From contig JADJYY010000017.1 of NCBI GenBank assembly GCA_016719465.1, positions 14,077-78,076 on the forward strand: 64,000 bases of DNA, written 5' to 3'. Source of the DNA: Hydrogenophilales bacterium. GTDB taxonomy: Bacteria > Pseudomonadota > Gammaproteobacteria > Burkholderiales > Thiobacillaceae. A program made the translations under genes and the position numbers. Positions 34,317 to 44,105 of the stretch are shown one piece after another; positions within the stretch are counted from its first letter, which is position 1, and each line of letters opens with the position of its first letter. The notes below the pieces were generated by a model that saw nothing but the letters and a program-made list of their open reading frames with translations, was not told where the DNA came from and ran no database searches.

Positions 34317-36509
34317 GTGTCCCCGTTCCCCCGCACCCCCCGCCTTTCCGGAGACGACCCCGAAGCGAAGCGCCGGGAGATCCGCGCCTATTTCCACGCC
34401 ACCTTCGACCGCTACGAGCGGTTGTTCGAGGTCTTGACCTGTGACGAGGCGTATTTCCGCAAGCCGATCTCCCTGCGCCATCCGCTCATCTTCTACCTGG
34501 GCCACACCGCCACCTTCTTCATCAACAAGCTGGTGCTGGCCGGCCTGGTGAGTGAACGGATCAACCCGCGCTTCGAATCCATGTTCGCCGTGGGCGTGGA
34601 CGAAATGAGCTGGGACGACCTGTCGGAGACGAATTACGACTGGCCGGCGGTGGCCGAGGTGCGCGCTTATCGGGACCGGGTGCGGGCGGTGGTGGGCGGA
34701 TTGATCGACACCTGCCGCTCACAAGTCATTCGCAGGGCAGTCCCAAGAATGACTTGACCCCCTCGGGGGGCAGGTCGGGCCTTGGGGCCGACCCGGGGGC
34801 TCAATATTCTTTGCCCATCGGCTGGGAGCACGCCTGGTGGCCCATCGTGATGGGCATCGAACACGAGCGCATCCATCTGGGAAACCTCCTCGGTGCTGAT
34901 CCGCCAGCACGACCTGAAATATGTCCGCCCCCATCCGGACTGGGCGCCCTGCCGCTTGAGCGGTCCCGCGCCGGGCAACGAACTGGTGCCGATCCCGGCG
35001 GGCGCGGTTCGCCTGGGCAAGGAGCGCGACGACGCCTACTACGGTTGGGACAACGAATACGGCCGCCACGAGGCCGCTGTCCCGGCCTTCCAGGCGGCGC
35101 GCCATCTGGTTTCCAACGGCGAATTCCTGGAATTCGTCGCCGACGGCGGTTACGCCACCGATGCCTGGTGGGACGAGGAGGGCAGGGCCTGGCGCGATTA
35201 CGCCCGGGCGGACCATCCCAGCTTCTGGGGCCGGGACGGCGAGCGGTGGAAGCTTCGCCTGATGCTGGAGGAAGTGGCCATGCCCTGGGACTGGCCGGTG
35301 GAGGTGAACTGCCTGGAGGCCCGGGCTTTCTGCCGCTGGAAGGGCGCGAAAACCGGGCAACCGGTCAGATTGCCCACCGAGGACGAGTGGTATCGGCTGG
35401 CGGCATTCGCCGGCGTGGGTGAGGTGCCGGAAGAAGCCCCCGCGCCCGCCAACCTGCACCTGGACCATTTCGCCTCGCCCTGCCCGGTGGACAAATTTCC
35501 CCAGGGTTCCCTGTTCGACGTGACTGGCAACGTCTGGCAATGGACCGAGACCCCCATCTACCCCTTCGACGGCTTCCGGGTGCACCCGCTCTACGACGAC
35601 TTCACCACGCCCACCTTCGACGAGCGCCACAACCTGATCAAGGGCGGCTCCTGGGTCTCCTGCGGCAACGAAACCCGGCTGGCTTCCCGCTATGCCTTCC
35701 GGCGACATTTCTTCCAGCATGCCGGCTTCCGTTACGTGGTGGCCGAGCCGCCCGCCATTCCGGTCGCGTCCCACTACGAGACCGACAAACTGTTATCGGA
35801 ATACGCCGAGTTCCATTTCGGCGACGCGTATTTCGGCGTGCCCAACTTCTCCAAAGCCCTCGCCGACCTGGCTATCCGGGCCATGGGCGAGCGTCCGAAA
35901 CGCCGCGCCCTGGACCTGGGCTGCGCCGCGGGCCGGGCCAGCTTCGAACTGGCGCGGGTTTTCGACGAGGTGACCGGCATCGACTTCTCCGCCCGCTTCA
36001 TCGGCCTGGGCGCGCAACTCGCCGAGCGGGGGGTGCTGCGCTACACCCTGGTGGACGAGGGCGAACTGGTGTCCTACCGGGAACGGCGCCTGGCCGACCT
36101 GGGCCTGGACGGCACGCGCGGCAAGGTGGCCTTCTTCCAGGGCGACGCCTGCAACCTCAAGCCGATATTCAGCGGTTACGACCTGATCCTGGCCGCCAAT
36201 CTCATCGACCGCCTCTACAGCCCGGCCAAATTCCTGGATGGCGTGCACCAACGGCTGAACCCGGGCGGCCTGCTGCTGATCGCCTCGCCCTACACCTGGC
36301 TGGCGGAACACACGCCACGGGAGGAATGGATCGGCGGCTTCAAGCGGGACGGCGAGAACGTCACCACCCTGGATGGCCTGAAAGCCCACCTGTACGGCCA
36401 TTTCCGGCTGGCGCAAGGCCCCGTGGAAGTGCCCTTCGTCATCCGCGAGACCCGGCACAAGTTCCAGCACACGCTGTCGGAAGTGACGATCTGGGAAAGG
36501 CTGGGGTGA
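34317..36509 (+). CDS. ovoA: OvoA 5-histidylcysteine sulfoxide synthase, interrupted in this sequence
   Basis: OvoA is a non-haem iron enzyme that joins cysteine to histidine in ovothiol synthesis. Domains in order: DinB_2 (residues about 10-170: YLGHTATFFINKLVLAGL), formylglycine-generating-type sulfatase-modifying domain (LVSNGEFLEFVADGGY, VTGNVWQWTET, then KGGSWVSCGNE), and a SAM methyltransferase (ALDLGCAAGRASFEL) that makes this OvoA rather than EgtB. The iron motif HERIHLE is at about 34863-34885. Three faults: a missing C near 34711, an 87-base palindrome-rich insertion at 34721-34807 carrying TGA, and one extra G near 34880. The GTG start is uncertain. Confidence 0.88.
34721..34807. 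repeat. 87-base palindromic insertion inside ovoA
   Basis: Between CTGCCGCTC and TCTTTGCCC, where the OvoA family reads LPLSLPIGW without a gap, there are 87 extra bases. They contain the inverted repeat AAGTCATTC/GAATGACTT and the palindromes CCCCCTCGGGGG and GGTCGGGCC/GGGGCCGACC. The insert brings an in-frame TGA at 34754. It does not match the other repeat families in the window and could be a small mobile repeat. Confidence 0.75.
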
Positions 36510-36559
36510 TGCTTCGACTTGCCAGTCCACGCCATGACAGCGCGGCTTCCACCTTTTTG

Positions 36560-36735
36560 AAGCCCCCTTACGGGGATAAAGAGGACCGAGGGGGATTGGA
36601 CGCGGTTTCAGTCCGCGCCAGCCTTGGAGAAATCCCCCCTCTCCCCCCTTTGCAAAGGGGGGAACCCTACTTTTTGACCAACTCCGCCCATCACTTGTTA
36701 ACGCGAACTGAACCTTTATGAAAGGGGGGAAACAT
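36560..36735. repeat. Palindromic repeats between ovoA and the C-S lyase gene
   Basis: The gap contains TCCCCCCTCTCCCCCCTTTG paired with CAAAGGGGGG (36634-36663) and a second half-copy CCTTTATGAAAGGGGGGAAA ending at 36733. An inverted partial copy CCCCCTTACGGGG with CGAGGGGG lies at 36563-36597. The last G run, GGGGGGAAACATC, sits right before the TTG start of the next gene and probably serves as its ribosome binding site. Confidence 0.7.
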
Positions 36736-36736
36736 C

Positions 36737-37933
36737 TTGCGGTTTGACTTCGACCGCATCATCCCCCGCGCCGGCACCAACTCGGTGAAGTGGGACGGCC
36801 GCCAGGGCTATTTCGGTACCGACGACGTGCTCCCCATGTGGGTGGCCGACATGGATTTCGCCGCGCCGGAGGAAGTGATCCGGGCGCTGGCCGAGCGGGC
36901 CGCCCATCCGGTCTACGGCTACACACTGTTCCCGGACAGCGTGTACGACGCGCTGATGGCCTGGATGAAGATCCGCCACGGCTGGGAAATCGAGCGGGAC
37001 TGGATCCTCATGGCCCCCGGCGTGGTGCCCTCCCTCCATGCCGCCGCCCTGGCCTTCGCCGAAGCGGGGGAGGGGATCATCGTCCAGCCGCCGGTCTATT
37101 TCCCGTTCTTTTCCTCGGTCACCACGCCGGGCCGGCGCCTGATCGAAAACCCGCTGCGGGAGGAAAACGGCCGCTACCGCATCGACTTCGAGCATCTGGA
37201 GCGATGCGCCGCCCAGCCGGATGCCCGCATGCTGATGTTCTGCTCGCCCCATAACCCGGTGGGCCGGGTCTGGGATGCCGGCGAACTGGGTGAAGTGCTG
37301 CGCATCGCCAGGCGGCACGGGCTGGTGGTGCTCTCCGACGAGATCCACCACGACCTGATCTACCCGGAACACCAGCACCTTCCCCTGGCCCGGCTGGCCG
37401 ACGAGCCTGGCGACATCGTCACCGCCGTGGCCCCCAGCAAGACCTTCAACATCCCCGGCCTGGGCCTGTCCGCCCTCATCGTCTCCAACCCCGAGCATCG
37501 CGCCAGACTGCGCCGGGCCTTCGATCTCCTGCATGTCGGGGGCTCGAATCCCTTCAGCATCGCCGCGTTTGCCGCCGCCTACCGGCATGGCGGCCCCTGG
37601 CTGGACGCGCTCCTGGCTTACCTGGCCCGGACCCGGGACGAGGTCATCGCTTTCCTTGACCGCTACCTGCCGGCCATCAAGCCTATCCGTCCCGAAGGCA
37701 CCTATCTGATCTGGCTGGATTGCCGCGCCCTGTGCCGCGAACTCGGCCTGGACGACGCGGCTCTGCGCCAGTTCTTCATTCGGGAAGCCCGGGTGGGCAT
37801 GAATCCCGGCACCGTATTCGGCGCGGGCGGCGGGGGATTCATGCGCCTCAACATCGGCGCTCCACGCGCCGTTGTCCTGGAAGCCCTGGATCGCATCGCG
37901 GACGCGCTGGCCCGGCGCAATTCAACAATCTGA
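36737..37933 (+). CDS. PatB/MalY-type C-S beta-lyase, candidate OvoB
   Basis: A 398-residue PLP-dependent fold-type I enzyme of the MalY/PatB cystathionine beta-lyase group. Typical pieces are LPMWVADMDFAAPEEVI at the N terminus, SPHNPVGRVWDAGEL, SDEIHHDLIY, and the PLP lysine in APSKTFNIPGLGLSALI. Ovothiol synthesis needs a PLP lyase (OvoB) that splits the sulfoxide made by OvoA, and this gene follows ovoA on the same strand, so OvoB is a good candidate; the family also includes ordinary cystathionine lyases. The start is TTG at 36737 (MRFDFDRIIPRAG), preceded by a repeat-derived GGGGGGA. Confidence 0.85.
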   Translation: MRFDFDRIIPRAGTNSVKWDGRQGYFGTDDVLPMWVADMDFAAPEEVIRALAERAAHPVYGYTLFPDSVYDALMAWMKIRHGWEIERDWILMAPGVVPSLHAAALAFAEAGEGIIVQPPVYFPFFSSVTTPGRRLIENPLREENGRYRIDFEHLERCAAQPDARMLMFCSPHNPVGRVWDAGELGEVLRIARRHGLVVLSDEIHHDLIYPEHQHLPLARLADEPGDIVTAVAPSKTFNIPGLGLSALIVSNPEHRARLRRAFDLLHVGGSNPFSIAAFAAAYRHGGPWLDALLAYLARTRDEVIAFLDRYLPAIKPIRPEGTYLIWLDCRALCRELGLDDAALRQFFIREARVGMNPGTVFGAGGGGFMRLNIGAPRAVVLEALDRIADALARRNSTI

Positions 37934-37943
37934 TGCCGTCGCC

Positions 37944-37971
37944 CTTGAAAACCGCCGTATCACCCCCAAAA
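37944..37971 (+). promoter_or_regulatory. Sigma-32-like promoter upstream of grpE
   Basis: CTTGAAA (37944-37950), 13 bases, CCCCAAAA (37964-37971): a near-consensus heat-shock promoter about 28 bases upstream of the grpE GTG. Confidence 0.85.
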
Positions 37972-37999
37972 CAAACCCGGTTTTTTGGAGGGATATGTC

Positions 38000-38550
38000 G
38001 TGTCAGAGGAACAATTGATTCAACAAAGCGGTGCCGAGACGGAAATGCCCGCCGATAAAGGCGGCGGTAAGGACTCCACCCCGGATTCCACCCCCAGCAT
38101 GGAAGAAATGCTGCGCCGGGCCGAACTCAACGCCCAGGAACACCACGATGCCTGGCTGCGGGCCAAGGCGGAAACCGAGAATGTGCGCCGCCGCGCCGTG
38201 GACGACGTGGAAAGGCGCGCAAGTTCGCCGTGGACAAATTCGCCGGTGAACTTCTGGCGGTGAAGGACAGTTTGGAGGCCGCCATGGCCACGGGCGAAAA
38301 GGCCAGCGTGGACAAGATCATGGAAGGCGTGGAGCTGACCCTGAAGCAGTTGTCCGGCGTGTTCGAGAAAAACGGAATCAGTGAAATCAATCCCTTGGGA
38401 CAGAAGTTCGATCCCAATTATCACCAGGCGATCAGCATGGTGGACGGCGAGGGTGAGCCCAATACCGTGGCGACGGTGCTGCAAAAGGGCTACCTGCTGA
38501 ACGAGCGGGTCATGCGCCCGGCCCTGGTCATGGTGGTGAAACCCAAATGA
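38000..38550 (+). CDS. grpE: Nucleotide exchange factor GrpE, frame broken once
   Basis: GrpE (183 residues repaired) releases ADP from DnaK. The N-terminal half has the coiled-coil helix RRAELNAQEHHDAWLRAKAE and TENVRRRAVDDVER; the second half reads KFAGELLAVKDSLEAAMATG and the beta domain GQKFDPNYHQAISMV. The frame breaks at about 38214 where one G is missing in GAAAGGCGCGC; adding it gives VERARKFAVDKFAGELL. GTG at 38000 is chosen because GGAGG lies eight bases upstream. The gene is essential, so a sequence error is likely. Confidence 0.92.
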
Positions 38551-38559
38551 GTAAAGGGT

Positions 38560-38660
38560 GGAGGGGGTAAAGGGTGAAGGGTCCGCGCCTTTGGCGCTCA
38601 AGGGGGAAGGGTAAATACATCCACGCTTTTCACCCTTCCCCCTTCACCCTTCCCCCTTTA
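38560..38660. repeat. Imperfect palindromic repeats between grpE and dnaK
   Basis: AAAGGGTGAAGGG and AAGGGGGAAGGGTAAA on the left face TTTTCACCCTTCCCCC and TTCACCCTTCCCCCTTTA on the right, enclosing a CGCGCCTTTGGCGC hairpin. It can fold into a long stem and lies in the gap before the dnaK heat-shock promoter; a terminator or attenuator role is possible. Confidence 0.65.
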
Positions 38661-38669
38661 CTCCCACCC

Positions 38670-38698
38670 CTTGAAATGGGACCCAACAATCCCATATC
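38670..38698 (+). promoter_or_regulatory. Sigma-32-like promoter upstream of dnaK
   Basis: CTTGAAA (38670-38676), 14 bases, CCCATATC (38691-38698). This gives dnaK its own heat-shock start in addition to any read-through from grpE. Confidence 0.8.
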
Positions 38699-38731
38699 GC
38701 TGACAAGTCAATCTTTTTGAGGAATACAACA

Positions 38732-40657
<1,926 letters not shown>

Positions 40658-40697
40658 GCTTATTCCGGACACGGGGCTTGCCCGTGCCGTAATAACT

Positions 40698-40733
40698 GGC
40701 CGGGTTCAAGGGGCATGGCCCCTTAACCCGGCC
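40698..40733 (+). terminator. Terminator or attenuator between dnaK and dnaJ
   Basis: GGCCGGGTT-c-AAGGGGC pairs with GCCCCTTAACCCGGCC around a short loop and is followed by TTTGCGCTTT. It would reduce transcription into dnaJ relative to dnaK. Confidence 0.7.
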
Positions 40734-40747
40734 TTTGCGCTTTACCG

Positions 40748-40790
40748 TCATTCCGGCGTTTATCCCCGCAGGGGGCAGGCCGGAATCCAG
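40748..40790. repeat. Short dispersed repeat (family D) between dnaK and dnaJ
   Basis: GTCATTCCGGCG ... GGCCGGAATCCAG resembles the CATTCCCGC...GCGGGAATCCAG intergenic palindromes common in proteobacteria. It lies about 30 bases upstream of the dnaJ start. Confidence 0.55.
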
Positions 40791-40815
40791 TGAGTTTGAG
40801 AACACGGAAACAGGC

Positions 40816-41940
40816 ATGGCCAAGCGGGATTACTACGAAATTTTGGGCGTGGCGAAAACCGCCTCCGACGACGAAATCAAGAAGGCCTTCAAGAAACTGG
40901 CCATGAAGCATCACCCGGACCGGAATCAGGGTGACAAATCTTCCGAGGAGAAATTCAAGGAGGCCAAGGAGGCCTACGACATCCTGTCCGATGCCGGCAA
41001 GCGATCAGCCTACGACCAGTATGGCCACGCCGGGGTGGACCCCTCCATGGGCGCCGGCGCCGGGTCGGGAAATTTCCGCGACTTCGCCGATGCCTTCTCG
41101 GACATCTTCGGCGACGTGTTCGGCGGCGGTGGCGGTGGTCGCCGCTCCCATGTCTATCGCGGCGCCGACCTGCGCTACAACCTGGAAATCAGCCTGGAGG
41201 AGGCAGCCCGGGGTACCGAGACCAAGATTCGGGTCCCCGTCCTAACTGAATGCGAACACTGCCATGGCTCCGGCGCCAAGCCCGGCACCGAGCCGGTGAC
41301 CTGCCCGACCTGCGGCGGCCATGGCCAGGTACGCATGCAGCAGGGCTTCTTTTCCATCCAGCAGGCCTGTCCGCGCTGCCACGGCAGCGGCCGGGTCATC
41401 GCCGACCCCTGTACCCATTGCCATGGGGAAGGGCGCATCAAGAAGCACAAGACCCTGTCGGTGCGCATTCCCTCCGGCGTGGACGACGGCGACCGCATCC
41501 GCCTGTCCGGCGAGGGCGAATCCGGCATCAACGGCGGGCCGCCCGGCGACCTCTACGTCCAGATCCATCTCAAGGCCCACCAGGTCTTCCAGCGGGACCA
41601 CGACGATCTGCACTGCGAACTGCCCATCTCCTTCGCCACGGCGGCCCTGGGAGGAGAAATCGACATCCCCACCCTGGACGGCCACGCCACCATCAAGATC
41701 CCCGCCGAAACCCAGTCCGGCAAGGTTTTCCGCCTGCGCGGCAAGGGCATCAAGGGCGTGCGCAGCAACCACCCGGGCGACCTGCACGCCCACGTGGTGG
41801 TGGAAACCCCGGTCAATCTCACCGAACGCCAGAAGGAACTGCTACGGGAGTTCGATACCTGCTGTTCCGGCCACGAAGGCAAGCACAACCCCCGCGCCAA
41901 GGGGTTCATGGACAAGGTGAAGGAGTTCTTCGGGCAGTAG
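40816..41940 (+). CDS. dnaJ: Chaperone DnaJ
   Basis: A 374-residue type I J-protein that delivers substrates to DnaK. J domain 1-70 with HPD in MKHHPDRNQG, then a Gly/Phe region (GAGAGSGNFRDFADAFSDIF, FGGGGGGRR), four zinc repeats (CEHCHGSG, CPTCGGHG, CPRCHGSG, CTHCHGEG) and the C-terminal beta domains. It stands about 160 bases after dnaK. The start is the ATG in GGCATGGCCAAGCGGG, giving MAKRDYYEILGV; the open frame upstream is not protein-like. Confidence 0.97.
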   Translation: MAKRDYYEILGVAKTASDDEIKKAFKKLAMKHHPDRNQGDKSSEEKFKEAKEAYDILSDAGKRSAYDQYGHAGVDPSMGAGAGSGNFRDFADAFSDIFGDVFGGGGGGRRSHVYRGADLRYNLEISLEEAARGTETKIRVPVLTECEHCHGSGAKPGTEPVTCPTCGGHGQVRMQQGFFSIQQACPRCHGSGRVIADPCTHCHGEGRIKKHKTLSVRIPSGVDDGDRIRLSGEGESGINGGPPGDLYVQIHLKAHQVFQRDHDDLHCELPISFATAALGGEIDIPTLDGHATIKIPAETQSGKVFRLRGKGIKGVRSNHPGDLHAHVVVETPVNLTERQKELLREFDTCCSGHEGKHNPRAKGFMDKVKEFFGQ

Positions 41941-41954
41941 CCGAAGAATTCCTT
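41920..41954 (+). terminator. Hairpin over the dnaJ stop codon, plus flanking duplication
   Basis: AAGGAGTTCTTCGG pairs with CCGAAGAATTCCTT around GCAGTAG, so the stop codon TAG sits in the loop. A T-rich tail is weak. The 19 bases GGAGTTCTTCGGGCAGTAG (41922-41940) recur exactly at 42024-42042, with about 83 bases between; the interval starts with CCGAAGAATTCC, the near complement of the repeat, which gives inverted ends. Confidence 0.6.
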
Positions 41955-42185
41955 CTCCTTGGGGCGGAGGCTGACCCGGAGACGGGTCAAGCCGCGAAGC
42001 GGCGGCTGGAGCCACAATCCCCTGGAGTTCTTCGGGCAGTAGGCCGAGTCTGTGGGAATGGCTCGCTTCCCTGACTCAAATCAACTTGGAGGCAAATTGG
42101 CCGGTTTGTCTAACCCGACTGGCTTGTTCAGGTTTTTTCCGGGTGCCTATAATGCCGATATTGCGTTGCACAAGACGGAGCCGCC

Positions 42186-43376
42186 ATGCTGATCGAAGTG
42201 AAAGCCCCCGAGCTGTCCGAGTCCGTCCAGAGCGGCTCCCTGCTGGAATGGCGCAAACAGGTGGGCGACACGGTACGGCGCGATGAGCCGCTTACCGATC
42301 TGGAAACCGACAAGGTCATTCTGGAAGTCTCCGCCCCCGCTTCCGGGATCTTGAAGGAAATTCTCATGCCCGCCGGCAGCGAGGTGAAAGCCGGCGATGT
42401 GCTGGCGGTCATCGATGCGGAAGCGGGCGCGGTGGTGAGCCAGCCAGCGCCCGCCGCTCCGGCGAAGAAGGCCGAGCCGGCCCAGGCGGTGGTGAAGCCC
42501 GTGGAACCCACACCCACACCCACACCCACACCCGAACCCGGCCCCGCGCCGGTCGCGGTTCAGGAGTCGCGGCCGGCCGCCAGGACTGAATCGGCTCCCC
42601 CGCCGCCGCCCAGGACGGAGCCGGCGCCAGCCCCGGCCAGGCCGGTCGTTTGTCCGCCCTGCGACAAACCCTTCGAACGCGTCGAACGCAGGGTCACCAT
42701 GACCCGCCTGCGCCAGCGCATCGCCGAGCGCCTGAAGGAGGCCCAGAACACCGCCGCCATGCTGACCACGTTCAACGAGATCAACATGCAGCCGGTCATG
42801 GAACTGCGCACCCGCTACCAGGATCGTTTCCAGAAGGAACACGGGGTCAAGCTGGGCTTCATGTCCTTCTTCACCAAGGCGACCTGCCAGGCCCTGAAAG
42901 TCTTCCCCCTGGTCAACGCCAGCATCGAGGGGCGCGACCTGGTCTACCACGACTACTACGACATCGGCGTGGCGGTCAGTTCCGAGCGGGGCCTGGTGGT
43001 GCCCATCCTGCGCAACGCCGATCGCCTGTCCTTTTCGGAAATCGAAAAGCAGATCGCCGATTTCGGCCGGCGCGCCAACAGCCTGGAACTGACCCTGGAG
43101 GAAATGGAAGGTGGCACCTTCACCATCTCCAACGGCGGCGTGTTCGGCTCCCTGCTCTCCACCCCCATCCTCAACCCGCCCCAGTCCGGCGTCCTGGGCC
43201 TGCACAAGATCCAGGAACGGCCCATCGCCGAGAACGGCCAGGTGGTAATCCGGCCCATGATGTACGTGGCTTTGAGCTACGACCACCGTATCGTCGATGG
43301 GCGCGAGGCGGTCAGCTTCCTGCGGGCGGTGAAGGACGCGCTGGAGGACCCGGCGAGGCTGCTGCTGGAACTGTGA
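42186..43376 (+). CDS. Dihydrolipoyl succinyltransferase-like E2 without subunit-binding domain
   Basis: A 396-residue 2-oxo acid dehydrogenase E2. The lipoyl domain is residues 1-80 with the lipoylated Lys in DLETDKVILEV. A Pro/Ala-rich linker (including a PTPTPTPTPEP run) leads directly to the catalytic domain (MTRLRQRIAERLKEAQNTAA, GFMSFFTKATCQALKVFPLV, SYDHRIVDGREAV with the catalytic His). The peripheral subunit-binding domain that normally docks E1/E3 is missing, as in mitochondrial E2o. The sequence is closest to SucB/OdhB. No sucA or lpd gene is adjacent. Confidence 0.85.
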   Translation: MLIEVKAPELSESVQSGSLLEWRKQVGDTVRRDEPLTDLETDKVILEVSAPASGILKEILMPAGSEVKAGDVLAVIDAEAGAVVSQPAPAAPAKKAEPAQAVVKPVEPTPTPTPTPEPGPAPVAVQESRPAARTESAPPPPPRTEPAPAPARPVVCPPCDKPFERVERRVTMTRLRQRIAERLKEAQNTAAMLTTFNEINMQPVMELRTRYQDRFQKEHGVKLGFMSFFTKATCQALKVFPLVNASIEGRDLVYHDYYDIGVAVSSERGLVVPILRNADRLSFSEIEKQIADFGRRANSLELTLEEMEGGTFTISNGGVFGSLLSTPILNPPQSGVLGLHKIQERPIAENGQVVIRPMMYVALSYDHRIVDGREAVSFLRAVKDALEDPARLLLEL

Positions 43377-43388
43377 TCGGTTTGGGAA

Positions 43389-43490
43389 GGCGGATTACGC
43401 CTTCGGCTAATCCGCCCTATGGCGCTCCCCGGCATGCTGGGGTGGGGTTTGCACCCTCCCCGCGGGCGGGGAGGGGCGGGGTGGGGAGGC
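43389..43490. repeat. Two intergenic palindromic repeats (families C and A)
   Basis: GGCGGATTA-CGCCTTCGGC-TAATCCGCC (43389-43416) is a short palindrome of a kind common in betaproteobacterial intergenic DNA. It is followed by CCCTCCCCGCGGGCGGGGAG at about 43456-43476 with GGGGTGGGGAGG flanks, the family A hairpin. Both lie between the E2 gene and the convergent small secreted protein. Confidence 0.7.
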
Positions 43491-43531
43491 CTGCCGGTCA
43501 GGAAATCTTTCGATCCGGCCCGCCCTCGCCC

Positions 43532-44041
43532 TCACATCCTCGGCGTGTTGTAGCAGAGGTTGTTCACGTCGAAGGACAGGCTCATCTGCTCGTTGCTGGG
43601 CAGCACGATGTATTTCACGCCGATGTGTTCCAGGCCGCTTTTCCAGAACAGGGCGAACACCGCCTTCTCGCCGTTGCTGACCACGTGGGTGTTGGAATAG
43701 ACCCGGCTGGGCTGGCCGTACTGGGTGTTGTTGTTGTTCACGGTGATGATCAGGGACTTGAGGGAGGGCCGCACGTCCTGCTCGAAGCCCACCAGCTTGC
43801 CCTTGCAGAAGCGGAACTGATAGCGGCGGGCGATGCTGGGATCGTTGTCGTAGGCCAGGATCACATCGTCGGAAGGCTCCACGATGCGGTCGAAGTTCCA
43901 GTTGGCGATGAGCAGGGTCTTCACCTCGTTCTGGGCCATGCCGCTCTTGAATTCCGCGACTTCGAAGGCGGCGGCGGGCGCGGCGGCCAGCAGCGGGAGG
44001 AGAAGGCAGGCGAGGAAGAGGGTGTGCGGGCGGCGGAGCAT
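43532..44041 (-). CDS. Exported protein of unknown function
   Basis: A 169-residue protein with a clear Sec signal peptide (LFLACLLLPLLAAAPAAA, cleavage after AAA). The mature part starts FEVAEFKSGMAQNEVKTLL, reminiscent of short periplasmic SmpA/BamE-like domains in which a strand-helix repeat follows the pattern G-x-x-x-x-E-V-x-x-L-L. It contains a VNNNNTQYGQPSRVYSNTHV stretch. I do not recognise the family with confidence. It lies 65 bases downstream of the TRIC channel gene on the same strand. Confidence 0.65.
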   Translation of the reverse strand: MLRRPHTLFLACLLLPLLAAAPAAAFEVAEFKSGMAQNEVKTLLIANWNFDRIVEPSDDVILAYDNDPSIARRYQFRFCKGKLVGFEQDVRPSLKSLIITVNNNNTQYGQPSRVYSNTHVVSNGEKAVFALFWKSGLEHIGVKYIVLPSNEQMSLSFDVNNLCYNTPRM

Positions 44042-44105
44042 GGTACCGGGCGGTATTGGGCGACGCGGCATCTTACGATGGAATGGGAGCCGCCTGAAGC
44101 CGGGC

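Noticed and set aside
34317..36509. EgtB (ergothioneine synthase) instead of OvoA.
   Set aside because: A SAM methyltransferase domain is fused at the C terminus and the N-terminal block matches OvoA; no egtD or egtC is nearby.
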